From: Candidatus Ornithomonoglobus intestinigallinarum | GTDB lineage: Bacteria > Bacillota > Clostridia > UBA1381 | NCBI GenBank assembly: GCA_018715365.1 | Contig: DVLU01000053.1 | Span: 1-35,846 of the forward strand | Length of the DNA: 35,846 nt | Direction of reading: 5' to 3' | Part shown: positions 7,820 to 14,917 of the stretch, piece by piece | How the letters are laid out: every line of letters starts with the position of its first letter | Numbering within the stretch: position 1 is the stretch's first letter | The notes under the pieces: model-generated | Seen by the model: only the letters and a program-made list of their open reading frames with translations | Told to the model about the DNA's origin: nothing | Database searches by the model: none | Position numbers and translations under genes: made by a program

Positions 7820-10450
7820 TTAAATTTCCGGCGGCGCGGACAGCATATACAGGCGGCGGTACGGCACCGTTGCGGCGTTATCGCCGCACGGCGCAAGCTT
7901 TATTTCAATAATGCTGTGACCCGTTGACCTGTCTGTTTCTGTAACAGCCTCAACAATTTCACGAGGTATCTCAAAAGCCTTATCGGCAAACACGCCTTCG
8001 CCGTCCCCGATTTCGACCTCTGCGATTTCCGTATCGGCGGCAAATATTTTAAATCTTACATTAAACGTCTTTTGCCCGCCGCCATCGCTTACCGAAACAG
8101 CGGAATCCGTGTCAAAATACCTGATCATAAGATAATTTTCCGCCGCCGACTTATCTATAAGCATATCATACTTAAAAAATCCCCCGATGCCGTATGCAAA
8201 ACGGTACTGGCCGTGTTCGTCGCTCCCCTGCACGGAGCTGCGCCTGTATTCCGTTTCCGCTCCCGTGCTCTGCATCATGCCGTGACCGAGCTCCGACTGC
8301 TGTCCGTCGGGATCAACAACGTCAGTAATGATTTCGCTTAACCTCACATCACGGCCGTCCGTGACGGCGTCTGTATCAAAATAAATATTATGGTATCCGT
8401 GCGGTATATCGGAAAACGGAACGAGCGTCACGTCTTCCCCTAACGTATTTTTATCTGCGGGCAGCGTAAACAGCAGCGCCTTTTCATCCTTCATTACCGG
8501 ATACGACGCCGGATCGCCGGCCGTTTCATTGCCTTTGCCGTCCGATGTTTTAAGCGACGGATACGCCGTTTGGCGGCACAATGTGTTCCGTTCCTCCCAG
8601 ATATACTCAAGCTCCCCTTTTACCTCGCCGCCGAGCCTTGCGGCAAGAACGAGCGGGCCGTATTCGTATGCGATTTTTTTATTGTCACGCGATTTGTAAA
8701 CGCTTACGGCCATCGGGATAACAAGCTCTATAACATCGCCGGCTTTTATGCCGCGGAGCGCAACATATTCCCCGCCGTCCGATACGGCCCTCCGCTCCCC
8801 GTTTACCGATGCTGTCATTTTCCTGCCGCTGTTCCGTACCCATGAAGGCACGCGGAGTCTGAGATTTACCGTATTGCTTCCGCCCGAAACGGTTATTTTC
8901 ACGCTTTCCCCGTACGGATATTCCGTTTCGGTGTCAAATACCAGCGCCTTTTCCTTCCATGTATACCGGCACGGCAGATAAAGATTTACATACAAATCAT
9001 TGTTATCCGTAAAATATACCGTCCGCGTATACCTTGACGGATTTTCCATGCCCGTTCCCGTACAGCACCACCATGAATTATACTTCTGCTCGTATATCCT
9101 GTGCGTACCCTGCTCCATCGAAACAAAATACATCTTCGCTCCCGTCTGCGGCTCCTGCTGGCCGAGAATATGGTTATAGAGCGCGCGCTCGTACCAATCC
9201 ATATATACGGGCTTTTGCTTCCATAAAAACAGATGCTCCGTAAGACACATCATATTATACGTATTGCAGCTTTCGCACGTTTTAGCGCCCAATTCCTCGG
9301 TGCCGTCCGGCTGGAAATGCTCGTTCAGCGAATTTCCGCCTATTGCGTAGCAGCGCTCAAGGTTTACGTTATTCCAAAAATTTTCGCACGCCGCCGCGTA
9401 TTCCCTGTATTTTCCGCCATCGCATTCATAAAGCAGCGCCGCACCGATAAATTTCGGTATCTGCGTATTTGCATGCTTTCCGGCAAGCGAGCTTACGTTC
9501 CCGGCCGCAACGGGGTCAATAACGGCATCGTGCGTAAAGCGCCGCGCCGCCCTCTCGTATTTTTCCTCGCCGGTTATTTCATACATCCTTGCAAATACCT
9601 CGTTCATTCCGCCGTATTCGGTATCGAGCACTTTCCTCATCTGCATGTCCGTAAGTTTTTCCGTACCGCCGGCGGCCCAGTCTGCAAGCTTTTTAAGCAC
9701 CTTGTACGCTTTAAGCGCAAGCTCCCGCCCGGCGCAGTCATAAACGTCAAGCAGCCCGCGGAATAGCTTGTGTATATTATACCACGGGACCCAATAGCCG
9801 CCGAGCCAGTCGTCATCTCCGTCAAAGCATTTTAAAAACGGCGTTTCATCGCAGCCGCCTATATATTCCTTATGAACAACAGACGTGCACCCTTCCGGGA
9901 TTTCGGTGCTTTGCAGCTCGTCAAGCTTGTTTATAACGTATTCGATCTTACCGTATATATCGCGCGGCTGTATCACCCTGCCGCCCTTTTCCGCGCCGGC
10001 GGCCGCCGCATCAAAGCCGCCGAGCGATTCGGCCGTAAGGAAAATATCGCTCTCGTTTTTAAACGCGCAGTAAAACGATGCGGCGGCGGAAAGCCAGTGC
10101 CCCAGAGAATGGCCGGCAAGCGTATACTGCGCCGGGCTGTTAGGCTTCCATGCGCCCTCAGCCTCCCAGCCGCCGTACCGGCTGACCTTATCACCCGCCT
10201 TTTTTGCTCCGAAAATAACGGCGTCGTCGTTTTCGCCGTATGTAAGCGTAAGACCGCGCACCTCAAACAGCGGCGCCGCAAGACGCGGCAGATCTATACC
10301 CATGATATAGCCGAGACCCACGCGCGCGCTTTTTTCCATGCGGCTGTTTTTTTTAAGAGAAATATCGGCGGGATCGGCAAACGATAATACATTTTCCGTT
10401 CCGCGCCTGCATGACGCGGTGATCTTCCCCCCGCGAAGCTGCTTATTCAT
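7820..10450 (-). CDS. Beta-L-arabinofuranosidase, glycoside hydrolase GH127/GH146 type (DUF1680)
   Basis: These enzymes remove beta-linked L-arabinofuranose from plant glycans and glycoproteins by a zinc-bound cysteine mechanism. The 876-residue product has the (alpha/alpha)6-barrel catalytic core in its first half, with GGYWVPWYNIHKLFRGLLD near 217-235 and GGMNEVFARMYEITGE near 280-295. The zinc/active-site motifs are ESCNTYNM (Glu393, Cys395) and WWCCTGTGMEN (Cys462, Cys463); in the HypBA1 enzyme one of the equivalent paired cysteines is the nucleophile. Beta-sandwich modules and a C-terminal domain of about 200 residues follow. There is no signal peptide, so it is cytoplasmic and would act on imported oligosaccharides. 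GGGAGG precedes the start. No transporter or regulator of a sugar locus lies beside it. GH127 and GH146 cannot be separated by eye. Confidence 0.88.
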   Translation of the reverse strand: MNKQLRGGKITASCRRGTENVLSFADPADISLKKNSRMEKSARVGLGYIMGIDLPRLAAPLFEVRGLTLTYGENDDAVIFGAKKAGDKVSRYGGWEAEGAWKPNSPAQYTLAGHSLGHWLSAAASFYCAFKNESDIFLTAESLGGFDAAAAGAEKGGRVIQPRDIYGKIEYVINKLDELQSTEIPEGCTSVVHKEYIGGCDETPFLKCFDGDDDWLGGYWVPWYNIHKLFRGLLDVYDCAGRELALKAYKVLKKLADWAAGGTEKLTDMQMRKVLDTEYGGMNEVFARMYEITGEEKYERAARRFTHDAVIDPVAAGNVSSLAGKHANTQIPKFIGAALLYECDGGKYREYAAACENFWNNVNLERCYAIGGNSLNEHFQPDGTEELGAKTCESCNTYNMMCLTEHLFLWKQKPVYMDWYERALYNHILGQQEPQTGAKMYFVSMEQGTHRIYEQKYNSWWCCTGTGMENPSRYTRTVYFTDNNDLYVNLYLPCRYTWKEKALVFDTETEYPYGESVKITVSGGSNTVNLRLRVPSWVRNSGRKMTASVNGERRAVSDGGEYVALRGIKAGDVIELVIPMAVSVYKSRDNKKIAYEYGPLVLAARLGGEVKGELEYIWEERNTLCRQTAYPSLKTSDGKGNETAGDPASYPVMKDEKALLFTLPADKNTLGEDVTLVPFSDIPHGYHNIYFDTDAVTDGRDVRLSEIITDVVDPDGQQSELGHGMMQSTGAETEYRRSSVQGSDEHGQYRFAYGIGGFFKYDMLIDKSAAENYLMIRYFDTDSAVSVSDGGGQKTFNVRFKIFAADTEIAEVEIGDGEGVFADKAFEIPREIVEAVTETDRSTGHSIIEIKLAPCGDNAATVPYRRLYMLSAPPEI

Positions 10451-10489
10451 ATGCGTTCCTCCCGCGTATTTTTGCTTTTTTTAAATATG

Positions 10490-10515
10490 ACAAAAAAAAT
10501 ACCCCCTGACGGGGG
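10490..10515 (-). terminator. Intrinsic terminator of the tRNA-Met unit
   Basis: On the minus strand CCCCC-GTCA-GGGGG (10515-10502) is followed by TATTTTTTTTG, a classic short GC stem with a U-tract. It lies about 30 bases beyond the tRNA 3' end and just before the GH127 gene. Confidence 0.8.
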
Positions 10516-10516
10516 C

Positions 10517-10535
10517 GCGGGAGCTGTGCTCCCGC
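10517..10535 (+). repeat. GC-rich hairpin repeat, copy 2
   Basis: GCGGGAGC-TGT-GCTCCCGC is a perfect 8-bp stem with a TNT loop, the same form as the elements at 7763 and 18731 but with an A/T pair replacing one G/C pair. It lies between the tRNA-Met 3' end and the tRNA terminator. It lacks the ACCCCCG extension and has AAAAAG instead. Confidence 0.55.
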
Positions 10536-10543
10536 AAAAAGCC

Positions 10544-10620
10544 TGGTAGCGGTAACTGGATTTGAACCGGTGACACTGCGGGTATGAACCGCATGCTCTA
10601 GCCAACTGAGCTATACCGCC
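10544..10620 (-). tRNA. tRNA-Met (anticodon CAU), elongator type
   Basis: The minus strand folds as a 77-base tRNA with encoded CCA. The acceptor stem is GGCGGTA with TACCGCT (a G-U at the first pair), the D-arm contains AGCTCAGTTGGCTAGAGC, and the anticodon stem TGCGG/CCGCA encloses the loop TTCATAC. The T-arm is ACCGG-TTCAAAT-CCAGT, which leaves a C-A mismatch at the third pair. The loop and acceptor match elongator tRNA-Met of Bacillota as I remember them, not initiator tRNA. It has a consensus promoter and its own terminator. Confidence 0.93.
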
Positions 10621-10635
10621 GTAGCAACAGATAAG

Positions 10636-10664
10636 ATTATACATGATTCAAAACGGTTTGTCAA
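10636..10664 (-). promoter_or_regulatory. Consensus sigma-A promoter for tRNA-Met
   Basis: On the minus strand TTGACA (10664-10659), a 17-base spacer and TATAAT (10641-10636) form a perfect consensus promoter. The start point would be about 8-10 bases before the mature tRNA 5' end. Confidence 0.9.
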
Positions 10665-10667
10665 GTG

Positions 10668-10704
10668 TTTTTTTAAATTTTTTCCGACTTTTTTAATTTT
10701 TTTT
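10668..10704 (-). promoter_or_regulatory. Phased A-tracts upstream of the tRNA-Met promoter (UP-element-like)
   Basis: Read on the minus strand, four A-runs of 6-8 bases (10668-10674, 10678-10683, 10689-10694, 10697-10704) have centres about 9-11 bases apart, directly upstream of the -35 box. This is the arrangement of an UP element or an intrinsically curved activating region, common for stable-RNA promoters. Confidence 0.55.
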
Positions 10705-10767
10705 GACTTTTACGCCGCCCGCCGCCGTTCTTGTAACACAATTGTAATGCTCCGTATGCAAAAATTG

Positions 10768-10776
10768 TGGTATAAT
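10768..10776 (+). promoter_or_regulatory. Extended -10 promoter element for the CDF transporter
   Basis: TGGTATAAT at 10768-10776 is a consensus extended -10 box. I see no good -35 box at 17 bases; TTGTAA at 10742-10747 is too far away. The leader to the CDF start would be about 120 bases. Confidence 0.55.
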
Positions 10777-10900
10777 ATACTGCAAACGATAATACCGTGG
10801 CGGCATAAGCTTTGAGCGCATATTATAGAGCAGGCTTAAAAGCAGCTGCCGCCGCTTTATATAAGCCAAAATAAAAACATACGGAATCGAAGTGATTTTT

Positions 10901-11791
10901 ATGGATACCTCAAAGATTGCAAACCGCGTTTCGGTTGTTACGATAATCGCAAACCTTTTGCTTTGCCTGTTCAAGCTCGTCACGGGCCTGATAGCGCGGT
11001 CCTCGGCAATGATTTCGGACGCGGTCCATTCCGCGTCCGACGTTATAAGCGCATTCGCCGTCATTGCCGGCATAAACATATCGGCAAAGGCCGAGGATAA
11101 GGGCCATCAATACGGGCACGAAAAAATAGAGGCGGTGTTTGCCCTTATCCTTTCCGCAATACTTTTTGCCACCGGCGCCGGCATAGGCTGGGGCGGCGTA
11201 TCAAAAATCATATCGGGCAGCTACAGCACCATTGAAATACCGGGCCGCCTTGCGCTTGCCGCCGCCGTAATATCCGTTGCGGCAAAAGAGGTTATGTACC
11301 GGTACACAATCGTCAATGCAAGAAAAATACGTTCCACGGCCCTCGAGGCGGCCGCATGGGATCACAGGAGCGATGCGCTCGCGTCGGTCGGTTCGTTTGC
11401 CGGCATACTCGGCGCGCGGCTCGGCTACCCGGTATGCGACCCAATCGCATCGGCAGTCATATGCTTGTTTATATTAAAGGCCGCCGCCGATATTTTCAAA
11501 AACGCCGTAAACCAGCTTATAGACGCGGCGTGCGATGCGGAAACCGAAAAAAATATGATAAAGGCCGTATGCGGCGTTGACGGCGTTTTGAGCGTTGACG
11601 ACCTCAAAACGCGCCTTTTCGGCTCCAAGATCTATGTTGATATAGAAATAGGCGCCGACGGCTCGCAAACGCTTTATGAGGCGCACGATATAGCAAAAAA
11701 CGTGCACGATACGATAGAGCATCGTTTCCCCGACGTCAAGCACTGCATGGTGCACGTAAATCCCGTGGAAACAGACGTTGACAACGGTTAA
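10901..11791 (+). CDS. Cation diffusion facilitator (CDF) family metal efflux transporter
   Basis: CDF proteins export divalent metals such as zinc, manganese, iron or cobalt by proton antiport across the inner membrane. The 296-residue product has about six membrane segments and a cytosolic C-terminal ferredoxin-like domain (about 205-290, with VDIEIGADGSQTLYEAHDIA and HCMVHVNP). The transport-site motifs are SDAVHSASD in TM2 (His43, Asp47) and WDHRSDALASVG in TM5 (Asp154, Asp158); this TM5 motif often begins with His instead. I chose ATG 10901; a GTG at 10892 in the same frame would add three residues, and its GAAGTGAT region looks more like the ribosome binding site. Metal specificity cannot be read from this. 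No metal regulator is adjacent. Confidence 0.92.
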   Translation: MDTSKIANRVSVVTIIANLLLCLFKLVTGLIARSSAMISDAVHSASDVISAFAVIAGINISAKAEDKGHQYGHEKIEAVFALILSAILFATGAGIGWGGVSKIISGSYSTIEIPGRLALAAAVISVAAKEVMYRYTIVNARKIRSTALEAAAWDHRSDALASVGSFAGILGARLGYPVCDPIASAVICLFILKAAADIFKNAVNQLIDAACDAETEKNMIKAVCGVDGVLSVDDLKTRLFGSKIYVDIEIGADGSQTLYEAHDIAKNVHDTIEHRFPDVKHCMVHVNPVETDVDNG

Positions 11792-11848
11792 TAATATATG
11801 AAACCATTCGGTTACAGTACAGAAATATACTTGTAATATTTTTCGCTA

Positions 11849-11877
11849 TTGCCAAAGACCTATTTTTATGATAATAT
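11849..11877 (+). promoter_or_regulatory. Probable promoter for the zinc-ribbon gene
   Basis: TTGCCA at 11849-11854 and TAATAT at 11872-11877 are 17 bases apart in an AT-rich stretch, about 170 bases before the zinc-ribbon start. This is the best match in the 256-base gap, but weaker than the other promoters in the window. Confidence 0.5.
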
Positions 11878-11961
11878 ATATATTGTCCGATAGTTTTACA
11901 CGGATATACACATTGCGCACGCCAAAAAACAACCGGGGCGGCGCATACGGCAAAAAATCCG

Positions 11962-12004
11962 GCGCGGACCTCCCGCACACGGCGTATGGGAACGCCGTCC
12001 GCGC
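11962..12004 (+). promoter_or_regulatory. Large hairpin in the leader of the zinc-ribbon gene
   Basis: GCGCGGAC (11962-11969) pairs perfectly with GTCCGCGC (11997-12004), and inside it GGCGT (11981-11985) pairs with ACGCC (11992-11996), coaxial on the 3' side. No U-tract follows. It ends about 44 bases before the start codon, so it could be a structured leader element. Confidence 0.4.
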
Positions 12005-12047
12005 ACACAAAAAACTGCACATAAAAAACTTAAGTGAGGTTTCGTAA

Positions 12048-12896
12048 ATGTATTGCAAAAAATGCGGCAGAAAGCTCAAGGACGGTATGCGCTTCTGCGA
12101 CCGCTGCGGATATTCGGTGCGCCAAAGCGAACAAAACGACAGCGAGGTACGCCGCCGCGAAGCCGAGGGGCTGAAAAACGAACGTCTTAACCGCAAAGAA
12201 AAGCTGCGCGAAAAGGAACAGAAAAAAAATTCGAGAAACGGTTCCGGCATAAACAAAAGGACTGCCGCGCTTGCCGTTGTATTTATAGTGCTTTTCTGCA
12301 TACTCGTTATTGCGGTTATAGCTTACAACATAACAATAAAAAATTCCGAAAACGCGCCGTGGCGCACAACAGACGGCTCTGTTGAGATGAACGCCACAGC
12401 CATACCGGCGTCGTCACCCGTTCCGACAAACGAAGCGGGCGAGGAGGTTACGCCCATGCCCACCTCAACGGCATATGCCATAAACTCGGATATAAATGCC
12501 GACGGCTACCGTGAATTTACCTGCACCGGCGGCGCCGTGTTTGCATATCCTCCGACGTTCACGCAGGAGAACGCCGGCGCAAACGAACGGCTGCGCGTAT
12601 ACGACAGCAGCGGCGGCGCATCGATAACGCTCTCGGAAAACGGCCCCGTAAGCGGCGCCGCGCGCGACCTTATGAGCGAATACGCCCGCTCGCAGGAGGG
12701 CAGCGTAAGCTATTCGCGCGCCGGCGATAACTGGTATATCGTTGAAACGTCAAACGGCGACCTTGTTAACCACAGAAAATGTATAATAGTAAACAATATC
12801 GCGATTGCGTATGATTTTTCCTACAGCGCTTCATCCTCTGCCGCGGAGCTTTACTCCGGACAGATAGAATATATGGACGAGCATTTCGCTCCGTAA
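12048..12896 (+). CDS. Zinc-ribbon, single-pass membrane protein of unknown function
   Basis: The N-terminus is a compact zinc ribbon with Cys3, Cys6, Cys17 and Cys20 (CKKC and CDRC). A highly charged Lys/Arg/Glu segment (about 30-65) follows, probably coiled. One membrane helix at about 73-95 is followed by a Thr/Pro/Ser-rich linker and an extracellular domain of about 130 residues (FTCTGGAVFAYPPTFTQ to the end). The topology suggests zinc ribbon inside and C-terminal domain outside. Such zinc-ribbon plus membrane-anchor proteins are common in Clostridia and mostly uncharacterised; I cannot assign a role. A GAGG lies 9 bases before the ATG. The gene converges on the 110-residue gene with only 6 bases between stops and no visible terminator. 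Confidence 0.85.
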   Translation: MYCKKCGRKLKDGMRFCDRCGYSVRQSEQNDSEVRRREAEGLKNERLNRKEKLREKEQKKNSRNGSGINKRTAALAVVFIVLFCILVIAVIAYNITIKNSENAPWRTTDGSVEMNATAIPASSPVPTNEAGEEVTPMPTSTAYAINSDINADGYREFTCTGGAVFAYPPTFTQENAGANERLRVYDSSGGASITLSENGPVSGAARDLMSEYARSQEGSVSYSRAGDNWYIVETSNGDLVNHRKCIIVNNIAIAYDFSYSASSSAAELYSGQIEYMDEHFAP

Positions 12897-12902
12897 CGCG
12901 CG

Positions 12903-13235
12903 TCAGTCAACGAGCCACAAAAATACTCCGGCCATGACTGCAGCGGCAAGAGCAATCAACACGGGAACCGTGATATGCGGTTTCCTCTTCATCCTTCTTT
13001 TTGCGGCGGGCTTTGCCCGCCGTTTTTTTACGGGCGCTTCCTTTACGGCGGCCGAAACGGCCGTGCCGCGCACGGGAGTGTTTTTTGAAATGTAATCGGC
13101 CACTATCTTCTCCGCATCGTCTATTATCTTCCCTTCAAGCTTCCTGTCGTATTCTCTCAGAACGATTATCGCTTCGCTTATATACGGCGATGAAAAATTA
13201 TTTAATATCACTACCTTTTTTGTAATATCCTTCAT
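12903..13235 (-). CDS. Small hypothetical protein with C-terminal membrane anchor
   Basis: A 110-residue protein with a good ribosome binding site (AAGGAGA about 8 bases before the ATG). The first half is an acidic/hydrophobic segment (VVILNNFSSPYISEAIIVLRE). A strongly basic Lys/Arg/Ala-rich linker (about 68-86) follows, then a single C-terminal membrane helix (about 88-108). The shape resembles small proteins of Clostridia that sit near division or cell-wall genes, but I do not recognise the family. It is divergent from the DUF348-G5-3D gene and convergent with the zinc-ribbon gene. The opposite strand offers no better reading frame, which supports it as a real gene. Confidence 0.75.
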   Translation of the reverse strand: MKDITKKVVILNNFSSPYISEAIIVLREYDRKLEGKIIDDAEKIVADYISKNTPVRGTAVSAAVKEAPVKKRRAKPAAKRRMKRKPHITVPVLIALAAAVMAGVFLWLVD

Positions 13236-13432
13236 ATTGCTCAGTCTCCTTCCTGCGCTTTGCGGGCTTTTTTTGTAATTTTTCGCCCGCTATATATTAC
13301 ATTCTTGCCTTTTGACAGCTTTTTATACTGCATAAACGATAAAAATTGGATACGGAAGAAAATATTTCGGAGTAATATTACACAAAAATCGCGTTTTTGA
13401 AACGCTTTCGTAATAAAATTGTAATATAAGTG

Positions 13433-13461
13433 TTGACAAAATGTAATTTGTATAGTATACT
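13433..13461 (+). promoter_or_regulatory. Sigma-A promoter for the 3D-domain protein
   Basis: TTGACA at 13433-13438 and TATACT at 13456-13461 are 17 bases apart, about 65 bases before the start codon. The rest of the 293-base gap (13236-13528) is AT-rich, and I see nothing else convincing in it. Confidence 0.85.
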
Positions 13462-13528
13462 ATGCGGGAAGTGTTCAAAAGCAAAGCATAAATAAACGCA
13501 GGAATATTTGAAAGGACTGATTTATTTA

Positions 13529-14695
13529 ATGGACGAGCAGAGAATGAATTTTATAAATGATATACGCGAGCGCAGAGCGCGCAACAGACGCAGGCGCATG
13601 CGCCGCAGAGCTGCCATGCTTACGGCGCTCATGCTTGCGGCAACGGCTTCATGCGGATTTGTTTACACGGCAAGCGCGAACGAAATAACGCTTACGGAGA
13701 TAAACGAATTTACCGGGCAGAGCAGCACAACCGTTATAAAAACGCACGCAAGCAGCGTTGAGGAGATACTCGACGAGCACGGAATGAGCGTAAGCGAAGC
13801 CGATAAGATAAGCGTGAGCAGCTCGGAGCCCGCCGCAACGGAGGAGCCGGCGCAGGAAAACACCGACAGCGGCCGGGCAGGCGACATAACGGGCGACGCC
13901 AATATCGTGGTTATGCGCGGCAAGCAGGTAACGGTAAAAACGAAGGACGGCGAGCAGGTTGTGAACGTCACAAAGGCCGACGCAAAGGCGGCGCTCGAGG
14001 AAGCGGGCATAACGGTCGGAGAAAACGACGAGGTCAAGGCCGACGGGGACGTTATAGAGCTTGTTTCTGTAACGGAAAAAGAAGAGGTTACAACAGAGCC
14101 CGTTCCGTTTGAAACGGAATACGTTGAGGACGATACTCTTACGGCGGGCGAAACAAAGGTAAGCACCGAAGGCCAGGAGGGCGAAAAAACGATAATACAT
14201 AAAATCACCTTCAAGGACGGCGCAGAGGTAAACCGCGAGCTTGTTTCGGAGGACATAACGAAGGAGCCCGTAAATAAAGTTGTGCTTAAGGGCACAAAGC
14301 CCGCCGCAACACCCGGCCCGACGGTTTCGCAGGCGTCGGCAGTAACGGGCGGCAGCGACACGGGCAATACGATAGACGGCCACAGCTATTCAAGGAAGAT
14401 AACGATGCGCGCAACGGCGTATTCGACACACCCGTCGGAAAACGGCGGCTACACCGTATCGGCAATGGGCAACCCTCTCGGTCACGGCATTGTCGCGGTT
14501 GACCCGAGCGTTATCCCCCTCGGTTCAAAGGTATACGTTGCGGCGGCCGACGGCTCATGGGTATACGGCGTTGCAAGCGCAGAGGACACAGGCGGCGCAA
14601 TAAAGGGCAACAAAATAGACCTTTGCTATGAAGGAAGCGTAAGCGAGGTAAATACCTTCGGCGTGCGCGACTGTGTAGTTTATATTCTTGACTGA
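13529..14695 (+). CDS. DUF348-G5-3D domain cell-wall protein (YabE/Rpf-like, probable peptidoglycan lytic enzyme)
   Basis: Proteins of this kind act outside the cell on peptidoglycan. After an Arg-rich N-terminus and a signal or anchor helix (about residues 25-48), two DUF348 modules follow (NEITLTEINEFTG and NIVVMRGKQVTVKTKDG). A G5 domain comes next (from EKEEVTTEPVPFETEYV to VNKVVLKGT), then a Pro/Ala/Thr linker. The C-terminal 3D domain runs from MRATAYST to VRDCVVYILD. It has its three Asp signature positions in VAVDPSVIPLG, AEDTGGAIKG and KIDLCY, and resembles the double-psi barrel of MltA-type lytic transglycosylases. The ATG at 13529 is preferred; AAAGGA is 12 bases upstream, with an in-frame TTG at 13508 as alternative. 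It has its own promoter. Confidence 0.9.
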   Translation: MDEQRMNFINDIRERRARNRRRRMRRRAAMLTALMLAATASCGFVYTASANEITLTEINEFTGQSSTTVIKTHASSVEEILDEHGMSVSEADKISVSSSEPAATEEPAQENTDSGRAGDITGDANIVVMRGKQVTVKTKDGEQVVNVTKADAKAALEEAGITVGENDEVKADGDVIELVSVTEKEEVTTEPVPFETEYVEDDTLTAGETKVSTEGQEGEKTIIHKITFKDGAEVNRELVSEDITKEPVNKVVLKGTKPAATPGPTVSQASAVTGGSDTGNTIDGHSYSRKITMRATAYSTHPSENGGYTVSAMGNPLGHGIVAVDPSVIPLGSKVYVAAADGSWVYGVASAEDTGGAIKGNKIDLCYEGSVSEVNTFGVRDCVVYILD

Positions 14696-14705
14696 TATTT
14701 ACGGC

Positions 14706-14737
14706 GGCTGCTCGATTTCATCGCAGATCGGGCAGCC
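14706..14737 (+). terminator. Hairpin after the 3D-domain gene, no U-tract
   Basis: GGCTGCTCGAT (14706-14716) pairs with ATCGGGCAGCC (14727-14737), an 11-bp stem with one G-U pair, 10 bases after the stop codon. The downstream sequence TGTACGATTCTT lacks a proper U-run, so it may be a weak terminator or an mRNA 3' stabiliser. Confidence 0.45.
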
Positions 14738-14778
14738 CTGTACGATTCTTAAAGCATCATCACCGCCGAAAAATTATA

Positions 14779-14826
14779 TTCATACATTTATACCTTTATA
14801 CATTTATACTTTTATACCTTTAAATC
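14779..14826 (+). repeat. Tandem 8-bp repeat (TTTATACN), about six units
   Basis: TTTATAC begins at 14787, 14795, 14803 and 14811, exactly every 8 bases. Degenerate units flank these at 14779 (TTCATACA) and 14819 (TTTAAATC). The array ends 24 bases before the -35 box of the YetA-like gene, so it could bind a regulator or change length by slippage. Confidence 0.75.
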
Positions 14827-14850
14827 TTACATTTTCACCTTATTTTTAGC

Positions 14851-14879
14851 TTGTAATAACCGCGGGCGTATGGTATTAT
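14851..14879 (+). promoter_or_regulatory. Promoter of the YetA-like lyase gene
   Basis: TTGTAA at 14851-14856 and TATTAT at 14874-14879 are 17 bases apart, with an extended -10 (TGG directly before TATTAT). Its position argues against any translation start upstream of about 14885. Confidence 0.75.
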
Positions 14880-14917
14880 TTATATATTCACTATTTACGA
14901 AAAGGAGAGAGAACAAC

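Noticed and set aside
13250-13280. Plus-strand terminator in the gap before the 3D-domain gene
   Set aside because: CCTGC/GCGGG forms only five pairs with one G-U, and no plus-strand transcript is expected to end there.
13649-14383. Two long minus-strand open frames opposite the DUF348-G5-3D gene
   Set aside because: They mirror the biased codons of the real gene, lack binding sites and show no domain; the plus-strand protein is clearly recognised.
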